Part shown: positions 42,201 to 50,521 of the stretch, piece by piece | Layout: each line of letters begins with the position of its first letter | Numbering within the stretch: position 1 is the stretch's first letter | Source: Candidatus Goldiibacteriota bacterium HGW-Goldbacteria-1 | Lineage (GTDB): Bacteria; Oederibacteriota; PGYV01 | DNA length: 64,000 bases | Direction: 5' to 3' | NCBI GenBank assembly: GCA_002839855.1 | Contig: PGYV01000008.1 | Span: forward strand, 137,975 to 201,974 | Notes under the pieces: generated by a model | Databases searched by the model: none | What the model was told of the DNA's origin: nothing | Seen by the model: only the letters and a program-made list of their open reading frames with translations | Position numbers and translations under genes: made by a program

Positions 42201-44751
42201 GCAGGACCTTTCAAAGATAAAGGCGTTTTATTATCTGTTCTCCAAAGAAAGGCACCTTAAGATATCGCCGGAGCACGCTGTAAAGACGGATATGCGTGAA
42301 GCGGAATTAAATGTGGAAGATGAAGGCACGTATTATTTTCACATAGTGGGCGAGGACAATGCCGGCAATATAGGCGAAGATCCGGCGGTCTTTACGGTGA
42401 AAATTGACCTTGTGGCGGAACCGCCGAAGATAATTTCCACAACGCACGTAAACCCTGAAAAATATTATTCCAATATAAGCCCGGTGTTTGCTGTTGAAAA
42501 AATAAACGACATGTCGGGTGTTGACGGCTACTACTATATTATAGACAGAAATCCTGATACTGTGCCTGACCGCAAGAATTCCAGGTTTGTACAGGACGGC
42601 ACCATTAAAGTTCCGGACAGGCTGGAAGACGGCGAATGGTATTTTCATATCCTTACAAAAGACGCGTCCGGCAATATAGGTACGGAAGCCACGCATTTAA
42701 GATTCATGATAGAAATAACGCCTCCCGAAGTAACCATCGCGGAGCTGCCGGAATTTATTAATGCGGAAAAATTTGACGTATCATGGGACGCCCAGGATAA
42801 AGAGTCGGGAGTGGCGTGTTTTGACGTGGAATTCAGGGAAGGCGAAAAAGGAAAGTGGAAGCCTTGGCTTAATGACACAAAGGATAAACAGGCAAAGTTT
42901 TCAGGAAGCGACGGCATAAGGTATCACTTCAGGGTAAGGGCAAAGGACAATGCCGGCAACTGGTCGCAGTTTATGGAACCGGAAAAAGCCAGCGTAACTG
43001 TTGACATAACTCCGCCTACGCCTGTGACACAGCTGGTTGCCAAGCCGCAAAAAGGCGGCGAGATACACCTTGAATGGAACAAGTGTTCGGATTCTGTCAG
43101 CGGCCTTGCATATTACAGAATTTACAGATCTTCTGTTTCCGGCCATGCCGGCATGCAGATAAATGACGACGGCGAAACAATTGACACTAAGTTTATTGAC
43201 GCGTCCAAAGATATAGAAGACGGCATAATTTACTATTACACGGTAAGGCCGGTGGACAAAATAGGAAATGAACGCGAAAGCGGAAACAAGCAGGTGCTTG
43301 CCATCTGTGACCGCGCCGCAATGCCGCCGGTGGTGCGCTCCCTTACGCACCCGATGCAGGGCGACTGGTATAATGTAAAAAATATAAAACTTACATGGGA
43401 TACGCCGCAGGATGCCACAAGAATAACAGGTTACTATTATATATTTGACCAGACAGGCACCACCCTGCCGGGTGAAAAGAACGGCACCTGGTTTACCGAC
43501 AACGAAATTGATTTTAACAACGTATCTGACGGAACATGGTATTTTCACATTGTATCAAAGGATGAAGCGGGAAATATTTCAGAAGAAGCTTCGCATTACA
43601 CCATAAACGTGGATACTACAAAACCAAAACCGCCTGTGGTCACTTCAATTACACATCCGGATTTTAACGGCTGGTACAACGGCAATTCGCCTTCGTTCAG
43701 CTGGACGGTTCCCCCTGACCAGGCTGGAATTGACGGTTATTATTATGTGTTTAACCAGATTAAAAACACGACGCCGCAGCCTTCCACTTCTTCGTGGACA
43801 AAAGGCACAATGGCTTCATTTGTGGATGTTCCCGACGGCGTATGGTACCTGCACGTGACTGCCAAGGACACCGCGGGAAATATTTCGGAAGAGGCTTCGC
43901 ATTTTCAGGTAAATGTGGCAATGACGCCGCCGCCGCCGGCTGTTTTTTCTTCCACTCATCCGGAACAGGATAAATGGTACAGGGACAAATCGGTAAAACT
44001 GCAGTGGAAAGCCGCGCAGTACGTAAACAGCATAGTGGGTTATTATTATGTCCTTGATAACACAGAAAACACAATTCCCACACCTAAGAACAATAAAACC
44101 ATGGACACGCATATAGCATATCCGGAGCTGTCTGACGGCGTATGGTATTTCCACATGCTGTCAATTGATAAAGAAGGCGTGACGGGAAAGACTGCGTATC
44201 ACTTTAAAATTAAGATTAAAACCAAGGTAAAGTTAAAGGGTGTGGTCACGCATTCCAACGGTATTATGCCGCTTGCGGGTGCTACTGTAGAGGTCATGAA
44301 AGAAGACGGCGCTACCATGGGCATAGGCATTTCTGATAAGGAAGGGAATTTTGAAGTGGATAACCTTAGCGTTGGAAAGGTAAAGGTGAAAGTGCTTACT
44401 AAGAACCTTCCTCCGCAGATGATATATGACGTGGAGCTTAATCAGGACGAGCCGGAGAAAATATTAAATATCTCCACGGAAATTTTCGCGTTCTATGAGG
44501 AAACTACGGGAAAAATGACTTTCAGTTACTACATCCCTGAAGACGGGGCTGTGACTATAAAGGTTTATAATGAAGCCGGTAAAATTTTAAGCACGCTTGA
44601 AGAAAATAAAAAAGGCAAAATATATAATTCCACAGTCTGGGATACGGCCGGTAATGAAGACGGCATCTACCTTTATCAGATATCGGCAAAAGGCAGTGAA
44701 AGCGGAAAGATAACCAGGTACGGCATAAGGAAGATAAAAAAAGGCAAATGA
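39211..44751 (+). CDS. 1846-residue HicB-like / beta-propeller / Ig-repeat protein with FlgD-like C-terminus
   Basis: Domains in order: residues 1-56, a HicB-like (UPF0150) fold (NFEIVIREEEGRFIGECREL, then PGLVAGG and NLKAAIPLYLR). Residues ~70-370, six or seven propeller-like blades (LYAGTYPNGVIYRTADG; LYVGSGDNGRIYKSLDG). A fibronectin III-like domain (~375-470) follows. Ten ~100-residue Ig-like repeats share the core THPD...WYN...DLSGIEGYYY...DGxWYFH...KDxAGN, interrupted near the seventh by two FnIII-like domains. A carboxypeptidase-regulatory-like domain and an FlgD-like Ig end (GKIYNSTVWDTAGNEDGIYLY) close the protein. No signal peptide is visible. The TTG start overlaps the upstream stop (TTGA). 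The body looks extracellular, the head cytoplasmic; this mismatch is unexplained. Confidence 0.72.
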   Translation: MKDKKKELSVNFEIVIREEEGRFIGECRELPGLVAGGANSGEVIRNLKAAIPLYLRYVPKESFIPVYENEIIPIIYDFEEFNGHLYAATNKDTVIRTSTGDTGSWESITVANIYSPYFNGPVGQTKSFEKEDLGDYTPQVYCLKTYNDLGTPKLFCGTNASGGIYESLDGKTWSLSFNSQEARIHCMEVFKGKLFAGTSTEGKIYSYNGTHWVISINTTELAVTAFGIYRDYLYAGTYPNGVIYRTADGINWQKIYDTNQSFVNGFYVFKNRLYASTSKATGGLIFMTEDGTNWVENFFSEKDVNFYGFASFSNNLYVGSGDNGRIYKSLDGKRWELAFQTDEEDVRSLRMFNGYLYFGSSPKGRIFKTTVSNTPPPRALDIAVSEITSHSAAINWRTDREAQTIIEYGIDESYGNNIINETMTAEHRITLNNLRAMTKYHFRILTYSDMGSFSGIIDDYTLTTAAAVTPVIESGSHSAQEKWYKKSEAEFKWGQHLDIKHYLYMIDQEPDTIPEPSQCSVTVNESVNMKNLDDGVWYLHLRIEDKAGNISSTASHFCVKIDTQALPPVISSPTHEKSDVWYSNNTPVFTWEKPQDLSGIEGYYYIIDDLPGTVPGDKNGTFTMATTVKSQPIEDGVKYIHVVSKDAAGNVGTKAAHYKFCVDTTALIPALSSRTHPDEESWYNKSKVELHIARPQDLSGIEGFYYTVDQKPDTKPSDTDWVYTKASDIELPAKTDGTWYVHLRSKDFAGNISAETAHFKFKIDTQALPPNISSVTHPDSHKWYNLKKAQFKIMPPEDLSGIEGYYYLIDTKEKNTPDATAAWTDKDTIFSSDLKDGEWYLHVTARDKAGNSGQMASHYRINIDTAAKPPAVYSRTHPDQEQWYNNSIPELHWDTPEDLSGIEGYFYTVDKKHNTVPVKENCEWTTANQVTIQPPEDGIWYFHIISKDNAGNTGWEAFHYKLKIDTKVEQPRISSSTHPDESKWYNSGKVKISWTVPQDLSKIKAFYYLFSKERHLKISPEHAVKTDMREAELNVEDEGTYYFHIVGEDNAGNIGEDPAVFTVKIDLVAEPPKIISTTHVNPEKYYSNISPVFAVEKINDMSGVDGYYYIIDRNPDTVPDRKNSRFVQDGTIKVPDRLEDGEWYFHILTKDASGNIGTEATHLRFMIEITPPEVTIAELPEFINAEKFDVSWDAQDKESGVACFDVEFREGEKGKWKPWLNDTKDKQAKFSGSDGIRYHFRVRAKDNAGNWSQFMEPEKASVTVDITPPTPVTQLVAKPQKGGEIHLEWNKCSDSVSGLAYYRIYRSSVSGHAGMQINDDGETIDTKFIDASKDIEDGIIYYYTVRPVDKIGNERESGNKQVLAICDRAAMPPVVRSLTHPMQGDWYNVKNIKLTWDTPQDATRITGYYYIFDQTGTTLPGEKNGTWFTDNEIDFNNVSDGTWYFHIVSKDEAGNISEEASHYTINVDTTKPKPPVVTSITHPDFNGWYNGNSPSFSWTVPPDQAGIDGYYYVFNQIKNTTPQPSTSSWTKGTMASFVDVPDGVWYLHVTAKDTAGNISEEASHFQVNVAMTPPPPAVFSSTHPEQDKWYRDKSVKLQWKAAQYVNSIVGYYYVLDNTENTIPTPKNNKTMDTHIAYPELSDGVWYFHMLSIDKEGVTGKTAYHFKIKIKTKVKLKGVVTHSNGIMPLAGATVEVMKEDGATMGIGISDKEGNFEVDNLSVGKVKVKVLTKNLPPQMIYDVELNQDEPEKILNISTEIFAFYEETTGKMTFSYYIPEDGAVTIKVYNEAGKILSTLEENKKGKIYNSTVWDTAGNEDGIYLYQISAKGSESGKITRYGIRKIKKGK

Positions 44752-44764
44752 AAGAGAGGTACTT

Positions 44765-45592
44765 ATGGCAAAAAAGTGCAAATCCTGCGGGACGGACAAC
44801 AGGGATGAAGCAAAGTTCTGCGCTTCATGCGGGTCGCCTGTAGCTGCAAATAAAATTAAACCGGTAAAAAAACCTGTATCGCCGGCAGCTATAAAATTCC
44901 GTATTATTCTGGCGGTTTCGCTGGTGCTTGTTGCTGCTGCCATGGTTACGGTTATGTCCAAAGTTAAAGAGGCCGCTCAGTTAAAAACGGTGGAAACCAC
45001 AAAAGCGCAGTTTGAAGCGCAGGATGTTTCCGTATTTTCGGGGATTACGCGGAAGGACTTTACGCATCAGGTTTTAAAGTGGCAGGTAACGACAAATGTA
45101 ATTAAGCAGGTCTACCAGTACGCCAAGGATTCAGATGACCCGGACTTTATGTTTTCAATGATGGTAAGCCAGCCCGATTTTAAGGAAAAATTACCCCATG
45201 CCAATTTCTTAAGCCTGGGGATTTATGATAATAGACTTTACGCCGTTAAATACGAATTTGGCGAGACTGAAGAATATTTAAGGCAGGTTGTAAAAGTGCC
45301 TGACGGGGAAGCGGTGCTTTACGGCAGGTACCTTGGATTAAGAAAAGTTTTTGAAAAACTTTTCGGCAGGCCTTCTTTTGTGAAGGAAGACATAAAAAAG
45401 TTTCCGTTAAAAGAAAGGCTTAAGTATCTTAAGAAGGGAAAGGATAACAACGGCAACCCAAGCAATATTTATATTACCTGGGACCTTGGAAATACCAAAG
45501 CGGAACTTGTAATGTTTGGAAGCGGTGAAAAGGCGCACCTTACTGTGCGTTTCCTTTATATGCCTGTATGGGATATAGTGGGCAAACATTAA
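44765..45592 (+). CDS. Zinc-ribbon membrane protein of unknown function
   Basis: The 275-residue protein starts with a C4 zinc ribbon (CKSCGTDNRDEAKFCASCG). A proline/lysine linker and one transmembrane helix (about residues 43-64) follow, then a ~200-residue domain I do not recognise (EEYLRQVVKVPDGEAVLYGRYLGLRK). Zinc-ribbon-plus-TM proteins of this kind are common and uncharacterised. It has AGAGAGGTAC before the ATG, and the O-antigen-ligase gene starts one base after its stop, so the two are an operon. Confidence 0.65.
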   Translation: MAKKCKSCGTDNRDEAKFCASCGSPVAANKIKPVKKPVSPAAIKFRIILAVSLVLVAAAMVTVMSKVKEAAQLKTVETTKAQFEAQDVSVFSGITRKDFTHQVLKWQVTTNVIKQVYQYAKDSDDPDFMFSMMVSQPDFKEKLPHANFLSLGIYDNRLYAVKYEFGETEEYLRQVVKVPDGEAVLYGRYLGLRKVFEKLFGRPSFVKEDIKKFPLKERLKYLKKGKDNNGNPSNIYITWDLGNTKAELVMFGSGEKAHLTVRFLYMPVWDIVGKH

Positions 45593-47584
45593 ATGAAAAA
45601 TGGCATATCCGCGGGGAATATTTTTATTTTCTTTGTGATATCCGCGCTTGCGCTTGTGCCGCTGGCAGTAAATACGGTTTCTTATAATATAGTTCACGTT
45701 AAGGATATTATTTTCCTGGTATGCGCTTTCGGTGCTTTTATTGCCTGGATTTTATCCGGAAGTTCAAAGATTAAAGCTATTACCCTTTTCCCGCTTGTTT
45801 ATTTTGCGTGGGCATCAGCGTGCGCTTTGGCAGGCGATTACAGTTATATTTCAATTAAGGCCTTAACTGTTTATGCCGGTATTTTTGTTTTTTTTGCCGC
45901 AGTTTCCAACTGCAGGGAGCTTAACCTTTCAAACATAAGAAACGCTGTGATAATCACGTCTGTAATTCCTGTAATTATAGGTATAGCACAGTCTTTTTTG
46001 CCGGGATTATTTAAAGGCTTCATGGTCTTTGGGGAAAGAATTCCGTCTCTGTTCGGAAATCCGAATTTCTTTGCCGCTTACCTTGTGGCGGTAATTCCAA
46101 TAACTCTGTGGCGTACGATGTACGGACTTGGAAGCGGCAAGTTTTTTAATCTGCTTTTAACCGCAGCGTCAATTTTTTGCCTTTACAAAACGGGTTCCAA
46201 AGCCGGCCTTCTGACCGTGGCGGTTGAATTCATAATACTTATCTGGGCTATCATAAAACAGAGGCAGATTAAAACAACGATAAGGTATTTCATAATCGCG
46301 GTAATGGCGGTGCTTACGGTTTTTATGACGGCAAAGGCGCTGGGTATAAGCGCACGGGATATTTTAAAGGGTAATCAATGGGAAAAAAATGAATCTGTTT
46401 TTTTCAGGGAACAGGTGTGGTCAGGCACCTTAAAAATGATAATGGACAGGCCTGTTATGGGGCACGGCCCCGGCGCGTTTACCCTTTCATATCCGCCGTA
46501 CAGGACAGACAAACTTTTAAAGTGGATGGACCAGCATGATTACGAAGTGACGTATCCGGAAAATATGTTTCTTCAGGCGGCCGCAGAGGCCGGATTTCCC
46601 GGGCTTATAATACTGCTGGCCATGCTTCTGTTTATATTGCTTCACTTTTCCAGAGAAGAAAAAGAAGAGACGGATTTTAAAATAGGTTTTGTGGGGCTTT
46701 TATTTATAAATATGTTCGGGGTTGATTTGAATTACACAGGGTCATATATGTTGGCGGCATTTTACGCGGGAATATTTATGAATGATTATAAAGGCAGGGA
46801 ATTTAAGTTAAACACTGCGGCGCGTTATGTTGTAGCGTCTTTGGCGCTGGCGGTTTTAACGGCGTCAGTAATTTATCACGTAAAAAATGAAATGTCAGAT
46901 GTTAAACTTAATTCCGCGGTTTATATGTCGCGGGACAAAAACTTTAACGCCGCCATAAACGCTTATGAACACTCTGTTAAGTTAAACCCGTATAACTTAA
47001 CAGCGCTGTATTTTTCCGGCAACGCGAAAATGGACAGGGCGCTGTCATCGTCCGGATATGAAGCGCTGGAAGATTACAGCAGATTAAATGAATTGGCGCC
47101 TAATTATGTCCTGCTGCACTACCGCATGGCAAAAGCGTACTACAGGACGGGCAGTGTGCAGAACGCGGAAATGGAGTATAAAAAGATGCTGGCGCTTGAC
47201 CCGTATTTTATGCCGGCAATAAGCGAACTGGCTTATCTTTATTATTTTGACAATAAGGATACCGCCGGCGCGGAAGCGCTGCTGCTTGACGTTATTAAAA
47301 AAGAGCCTGATGACCCTTCCTTTTACAATAATCTTGGAAATATCTATTTTGGAATGAAAAAGTATGAAGACGCGGTCTTGTATTATAATAAGGCGCTGGA
47401 ATTAAAACCGTCTGCGGATTATTTTTACAACATCGGCTGCGCATATCTGGCGCAGGAAATGCCGGAAAAAGCGGCTGAAGCGCTTGTAAAGGCATCCGAA
47501 CTTGATGTAAATAAAGCAAATCAGAAAATACAGGTTATGCTTAATATTGCGCAGGGTCAGTTAATTAAAAAGAAAGGCAGGTAA
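45593..47584 (+). CDS. O-antigen ligase/Wzy-type membrane protein with C-terminal TPRs
   Basis: The 663-residue protein has about ten to twelve transmembrane segments in residues 1-430. The Wzy_C signature is VWSGTLKMIMDRPVMGHGPG AF, with a periplasmic loop rich in R/K (QHDYEVTYPENMFLQAAAEA). Residues ~440-660 form several tetratricopeptide repeats (PSFYNNLGNIYFGMKKYEDA; AVLYYNKALELKPSADYFY). Family members polymerise or ligate surface polysaccharides or glycosylate pilin. The substrate is unknown. It begins directly after the zinc-ribbon gene and precedes purN by one base. Confidence 0.8.
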   Translation: MKNGISAGNIFIFFVISALALVPLAVNTVSYNIVHVKDIIFLVCAFGAFIAWILSGSSKIKAITLFPLVYFAWASACALAGDYSYISIKALTVYAGIFVFFAAVSNCRELNLSNIRNAVIITSVIPVIIGIAQSFLPGLFKGFMVFGERIPSLFGNPNFFAAYLVAVIPITLWRTMYGLGSGKFFNLLLTAASIFCLYKTGSKAGLLTVAVEFIILIWAIIKQRQIKTTIRYFIIAVMAVLTVFMTAKALGISARDILKGNQWEKNESVFFREQVWSGTLKMIMDRPVMGHGPGAFTLSYPPYRTDKLLKWMDQHDYEVTYPENMFLQAAAEAGFPGLIILLAMLLFILLHFSREEKEETDFKIGFVGLLFINMFGVDLNYTGSYMLAAFYAGIFMNDYKGREFKLNTAARYVVASLALAVLTASVIYHVKNEMSDVKLNSAVYMSRDKNFNAAINAYEHSVKLNPYNLTALYFSGNAKMDRALSSSGYEALEDYSRLNELAPNYVLLHYRMAKAYYRTGSVQNAEMEYKKMLALDPYFMPAISELAYLYYFDNKDTAGAEALLLDVIKKEPDDPSFYNNLGNIYFGMKKYEDAVLYYNKALELKPSADYFYNIGCAYLAQEMPEKAAEALVKASELDVNKANQKIQVMLNIAQGQLIKKKGR

Positions 47585-47585
47585 T

Positions 47586-48215
47586 ATGATAAAAATAGCG
47601 GTACTTGTATCAGGAGGCGGAAGCAATCTGCAGTCGCTTATAGACGCGGTTGAAAACGGATATATAAAAAATGGAAAGATTGAACTTGTTATTTCCAATA
47701 AGGCGGATGCTTTCGGCTTAAAGCGGGCAGAAAAACACGGTATTAAGAGTTTGTTTGTGGATCCTAAAGGATTTAAAAATCCGCAGGAATATGACGCGCA
47801 CCTTGCAAAGATGCTTAATGCAGCATCGATAGGCCTTGTATGCCTTGCCGGCTACATGAAGATACTTACAAAAGAATTTATAGACGGATTTAATAAACCC
47901 ATAATGAATATTCACCCTGCGTTATTGCCGTCGTTTGGGGGGAAGGGGTGCTATGGGATTCACGTACACGAAAAAGTCCTTGAATACGGGGCGAAAGTAA
48001 CAGGGTGCACGGTACACTTTGTGGATTACGGCGCGGATACAGGCCCCATAATACTGCAGGAAGCGGTAAGCGTATCCGCGGACGATACTGCCGAAACCCT
48101 TCAGAAAAAAGTGCTTGTCTATGAACACAAGCTTTATAAGGAAGCTGTGAAACTTTTCTGTGAAGGCAGAATAAAACTTGAAGGCCGTATTGTAAAAATA
48201 TCGGGTGATAATTAA
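47586..48215 (+). CDS. purN: Phosphoribosylglycinamide formyltransferase
   Basis: The 209-residue enzyme transfers a formyl group from 10-formyl-THF to GAR in purine synthesis. It shows the phosphate-binding loop VLVSGGGSNLQSLIDAV, the folate/formyl site (LAGYMKILTKEFI, then NIHPALLPSFGGKG) and the catalytic HFVDYGADTGPII with N-H-D residues in place (N of IMNIHPALLP, H and D downstream). It starts one base after the ligase gene. purH, the next step but one enzyme, lies 640 bases on, separated by one small gene. Confidence 0.93.
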   Translation: MIKIAVLVSGGGSNLQSLIDAVENGYIKNGKIELVISNKADAFGLKRAEKHGIKSLFVDPKGFKNPQEYDAHLAKMLNAASIGLVCLAGYMKILTKEFIDGFNKPIMNIHPALLPSFGGKGCYGIHVHEKVLEYGAKVTGCTVHFVDYGADTGPIILQEAVSVSADDTAETLQKKVLVYEHKLYKEAVKLFCEGRIKLEGRIVKISGDN

Positions 48216-48217
48216 TA

Positions 48218-48838
48218 ATGATATGCCCTTCGTGCGGGTATGAATATAAAGACGGAATAAAGGTATGCCCGGACTGCGGTGCCGGGCTTGAACATATAAA
48301 AGAGACGGAGCCGGAAAGCAAACCCGCAGGCGTAATGGATAAAAATGACCTTGTATCAGCGGGGCTTTTTGATGACCTTGCGGAATTTGAGGTATTAAAA
48401 AAATATTTAGAAGAAGAAAAAATATTTTACCACACGGTGGATCATACGCCGTCAAAAGAATCCATGCGGGGGCACGCGCATCTTGCAAGATTCCCTGTAT
48501 CGTATGAACTTTTTGTTGAAGAAAAAAGAATTGCAGACGCCAAACAGCTGATTGATGATATAAGGGAAGCACAGGTTGATATATCTGACATGCGCTGGCA
48601 GGAAACTGAACCTGATCCGGATATTGAAACGGCAGAACTTTGCCAGGTGGAAACTGACCTGGAAGCGTCAGTAATGCGTGACATATTAATGCAGGAAGGC
48701 ATTTACAGTTTTGCCAGAAATAATACCCTTCCATTCACAAACGTGATAATGTCTTTTTTTAACAGGAAAGGCAAAGTGACGATAATAGTAAATAAGGAAG
48801 ACCTGGAAAAAGCTCAAAAAATAATAAAAGAATTGTAA
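48218..48838 (+). CDS. Zinc-ribbon protein with two DUF2007-like domains
   Basis: The 206-residue protein starts with a zinc ribbon (CPSCGYEYKDGIKVCPDCGA). It then has two similar ~65-residue units (LAEFEVLKKYLEEEKIFYHT...YELFVEEKRIADAKQLIDDI and LEASVMRDILMQEGIYSFAR...VTIIVNKEDLEKAQKIIKEL), the DUF2007 'putative signal transducing' fold. Its role is unknown. It lies between purN (2-base gap) and purH (23-base gap) and is likely co-transcribed with them. Confidence 0.72.
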   Translation: MICPSCGYEYKDGIKVCPDCGAGLEHIKETEPESKPAGVMDKNDLVSAGLFDDLAEFEVLKKYLEEEKIFYHTVDHTPSKESMRGHAHLARFPVSYELFVEEKRIADAKQLIDDIREAQVDISDMRWQETEPDPDIETAELCQVETDLEASVMRDILMQEGIYSFARNNTLPFTNVIMSFFNRKGKVTIIVNKEDLEKAQKIIKEL

Positions 48839-48861
48839 TTATATAACACGGAGGTAATAGA

Positions 48862-50418
48862 ATGCTTAATGTAAAACGCGCTTTAATAAGCGTATCTGAC
48901 AAGACGGGAATTGTGGAATTTGCAAAAGAACTTGAAAAAAAAGGAGTGGAAATTATTTCCACCGGCGGTACTAAAAAAGCCCTGTTGGACGCGGGTATAA
49001 AAGCGATAGACATATCTGACGTGACCGGTTTTCCGGAAATGCTTGACGGAAGGGTAAAGACGCTTCACCCTAAAGTGCACGGCGGACTTCTGGCGCTGCG
49101 CGAAAACGCGGAGCATATGGCAACGATAGAAAAACACGGCATTAAAACCATAGATATGGTTGTGGTAAACCTGTATCCGTTTAAAGAGGTTATAAAGAAA
49201 CCTGACATTAAGATAGAAGAAGTTATAGAAAACATAGACATCGGCGGCCCTTCAATGGTGCGCTCTGCCGCCAAAAATGCGCAGTCAGTGGCTGTGTTAA
49301 CTGACAGTAATGACTATCCGAAAATTCTTGAAGAGATGAACAGCGGCGGAATAAAGCCGGAAACCTTAAATTACCTGCGTGTCAAGGCGTATAAGACAAC
49401 AGCGGATTATGATGTGTATATTTCAAACTACCTTGAAAAAGTCCTTTTAAACCCTCAGGAATTACCCGATAAAGTGCTTATAAGCGCTGATAAAAAGCAG
49501 GTGATGCGCTACGGCGAAAACCCGCACCAGAAAGCGGCGTATTATGTGTTCCCGGGAGTAAAAGACTTAGGCCCTGCCGCGTGCGAACAGCTTCACGGCA
49601 AGGAACTATCCTTTAATAATATAAATGATATGGACGCGGCAATGAACATTGCGAAAACATTTGATAATCCGGCTGCGGTAATTGTTAAACACGCAAACCC
49701 GTGCGGAGTATCCGAAGCTGCGGATATTACAACGGCTTATGTGCAGGCATTTGAAGCTGACCCGCTTTCTGCTTATGGCGGCATCTGCGCTATGAACAGA
49801 GTCTGCACTAAAGGGATTGCGGAGCGGGTGGATAAAATGTTCATGGAAGTGATAGTGGCTCCGGATTACGAACCTGAAGCACTGGAGATATTAAAGAAAA
49901 AGAAAAATATCCGGATAATGAAAGCCGCGGTACAGAAGCCGGTTTTTGAAAATGCAATAAGGTATATGGATATTAAAAAAGTGACAGGCGGACTTTTAAT
50001 ACAGGAGCCTGACCTTAAAAATGTAACAGAGGCGGAATTAAAGGCTGTCACGAAAAAAACGCCGACACCGCAGGAAATAAAAGATATGTTATTCTCATGG
50101 AAAATAGTAAAACTGGTTAAATCCAACGCGATAGTGGTTGCCAAAAATGGAATTACGCTTGGCATTGGGCCCGGTCAGACTAACAGGGTAGGCGCGCTGA
50201 CAATTGCGGTTAACAATGCGGGAGAAAAAGCGAAGGGCGCTGTTCTGGCTTCGGACGCATATTTTCCTTTCAGAGATAATATTGATCAGGCTGCAAAAGC
50301 CGGTATAACGGCAATTATTCAGCCGGGCGGTTCTATCCGTGATGAAGATTCAATTAAAGCGTGCGACGAATACGGCATAGCTATGATGTTTACCGGGGTA
50401 AGGCATTTCAGGCATTAA
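48862..50418 (+). CDS. purH: Bifunctional AICAR formyltransferase/IMP cyclohydrolase
   Basis: The 518-residue protein has the N-terminal MGS-like IMP cyclohydrolase domain (RALISVSDKTGIVEFAKEL; VLGRVKTLHPKVHGG-type GRVKTLHPKVHGGLL) and the C-terminal AICAR transformylase domain (RYGENPHQKAAYY; HANPCGVSEAADI; SDAYFPFRDNIDQAAKAG). It catalyses the last two steps of de novo purine synthesis. Ribosome site ACGGAGGTAA. About 100 bases after it lies the promoter for the PorV operon. Confidence 0.95.
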   Translation: MLNVKRALISVSDKTGIVEFAKELEKKGVEIISTGGTKKALLDAGIKAIDISDVTGFPEMLDGRVKTLHPKVHGGLLALRENAEHMATIEKHGIKTIDMVVVNLYPFKEVIKKPDIKIEEVIENIDIGGPSMVRSAAKNAQSVAVLTDSNDYPKILEEMNSGGIKPETLNYLRVKAYKTTADYDVYISNYLEKVLLNPQELPDKVLISADKKQVMRYGENPHQKAAYYVFPGVKDLGPAACEQLHGKELSFNNINDMDAAMNIAKTFDNPAAVIVKHANPCGVSEAADITTAYVQAFEADPLSAYGGICAMNRVCTKGIAERVDKMFMEVIVAPDYEPEALEILKKKKNIRIMKAAVQKPVFENAIRYMDIKKVTGGLLIQEPDLKNVTEAELKAVTKKTPTPQEIKDMLFSWKIVKLVKSNAIVVAKNGITLGIGPGQTNRVGALTIAVNNAGEKAKGAVLASDAYFPFRDNIDQAAKAGITAIIQPGGSIRDEDSIKACDEYGIAMMFTGVRHFRH

Positions 50419-50465
50419 TTTATAATCCGGCAGAAATAAATTTTAACCGCCTTATTCAGATAATG

Positions 50466-50494
50466 TTGATTTAAACGTTATTTAATGGTAATAT
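50466..50494 (+). promoter_or_regulatory. Promoter of the PorV-LacI operon with operator-like centre
   Basis: TTGATT (50466-50471) and TAATAT (50489-50494) are 17 bases apart. The spacer contains AACGTT (50474-50479), a CG-centred palindrome of the kind LacI-family regulators bind. The LacI-type gene at 51871 is in the transcript, so autoregulation is possible. Confidence 0.5.
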
Positions 50495-50521
50495 TTAAAA
50501 AATCTGTCAAGAGGGTGAAAC

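Noticed and set aside
43760-44154. Minus-strand ORFs inside the Ig-repeat gene
   Set aside because: They recur with each Ig repeat, showing that they are shadows of the repeated coding sequence.
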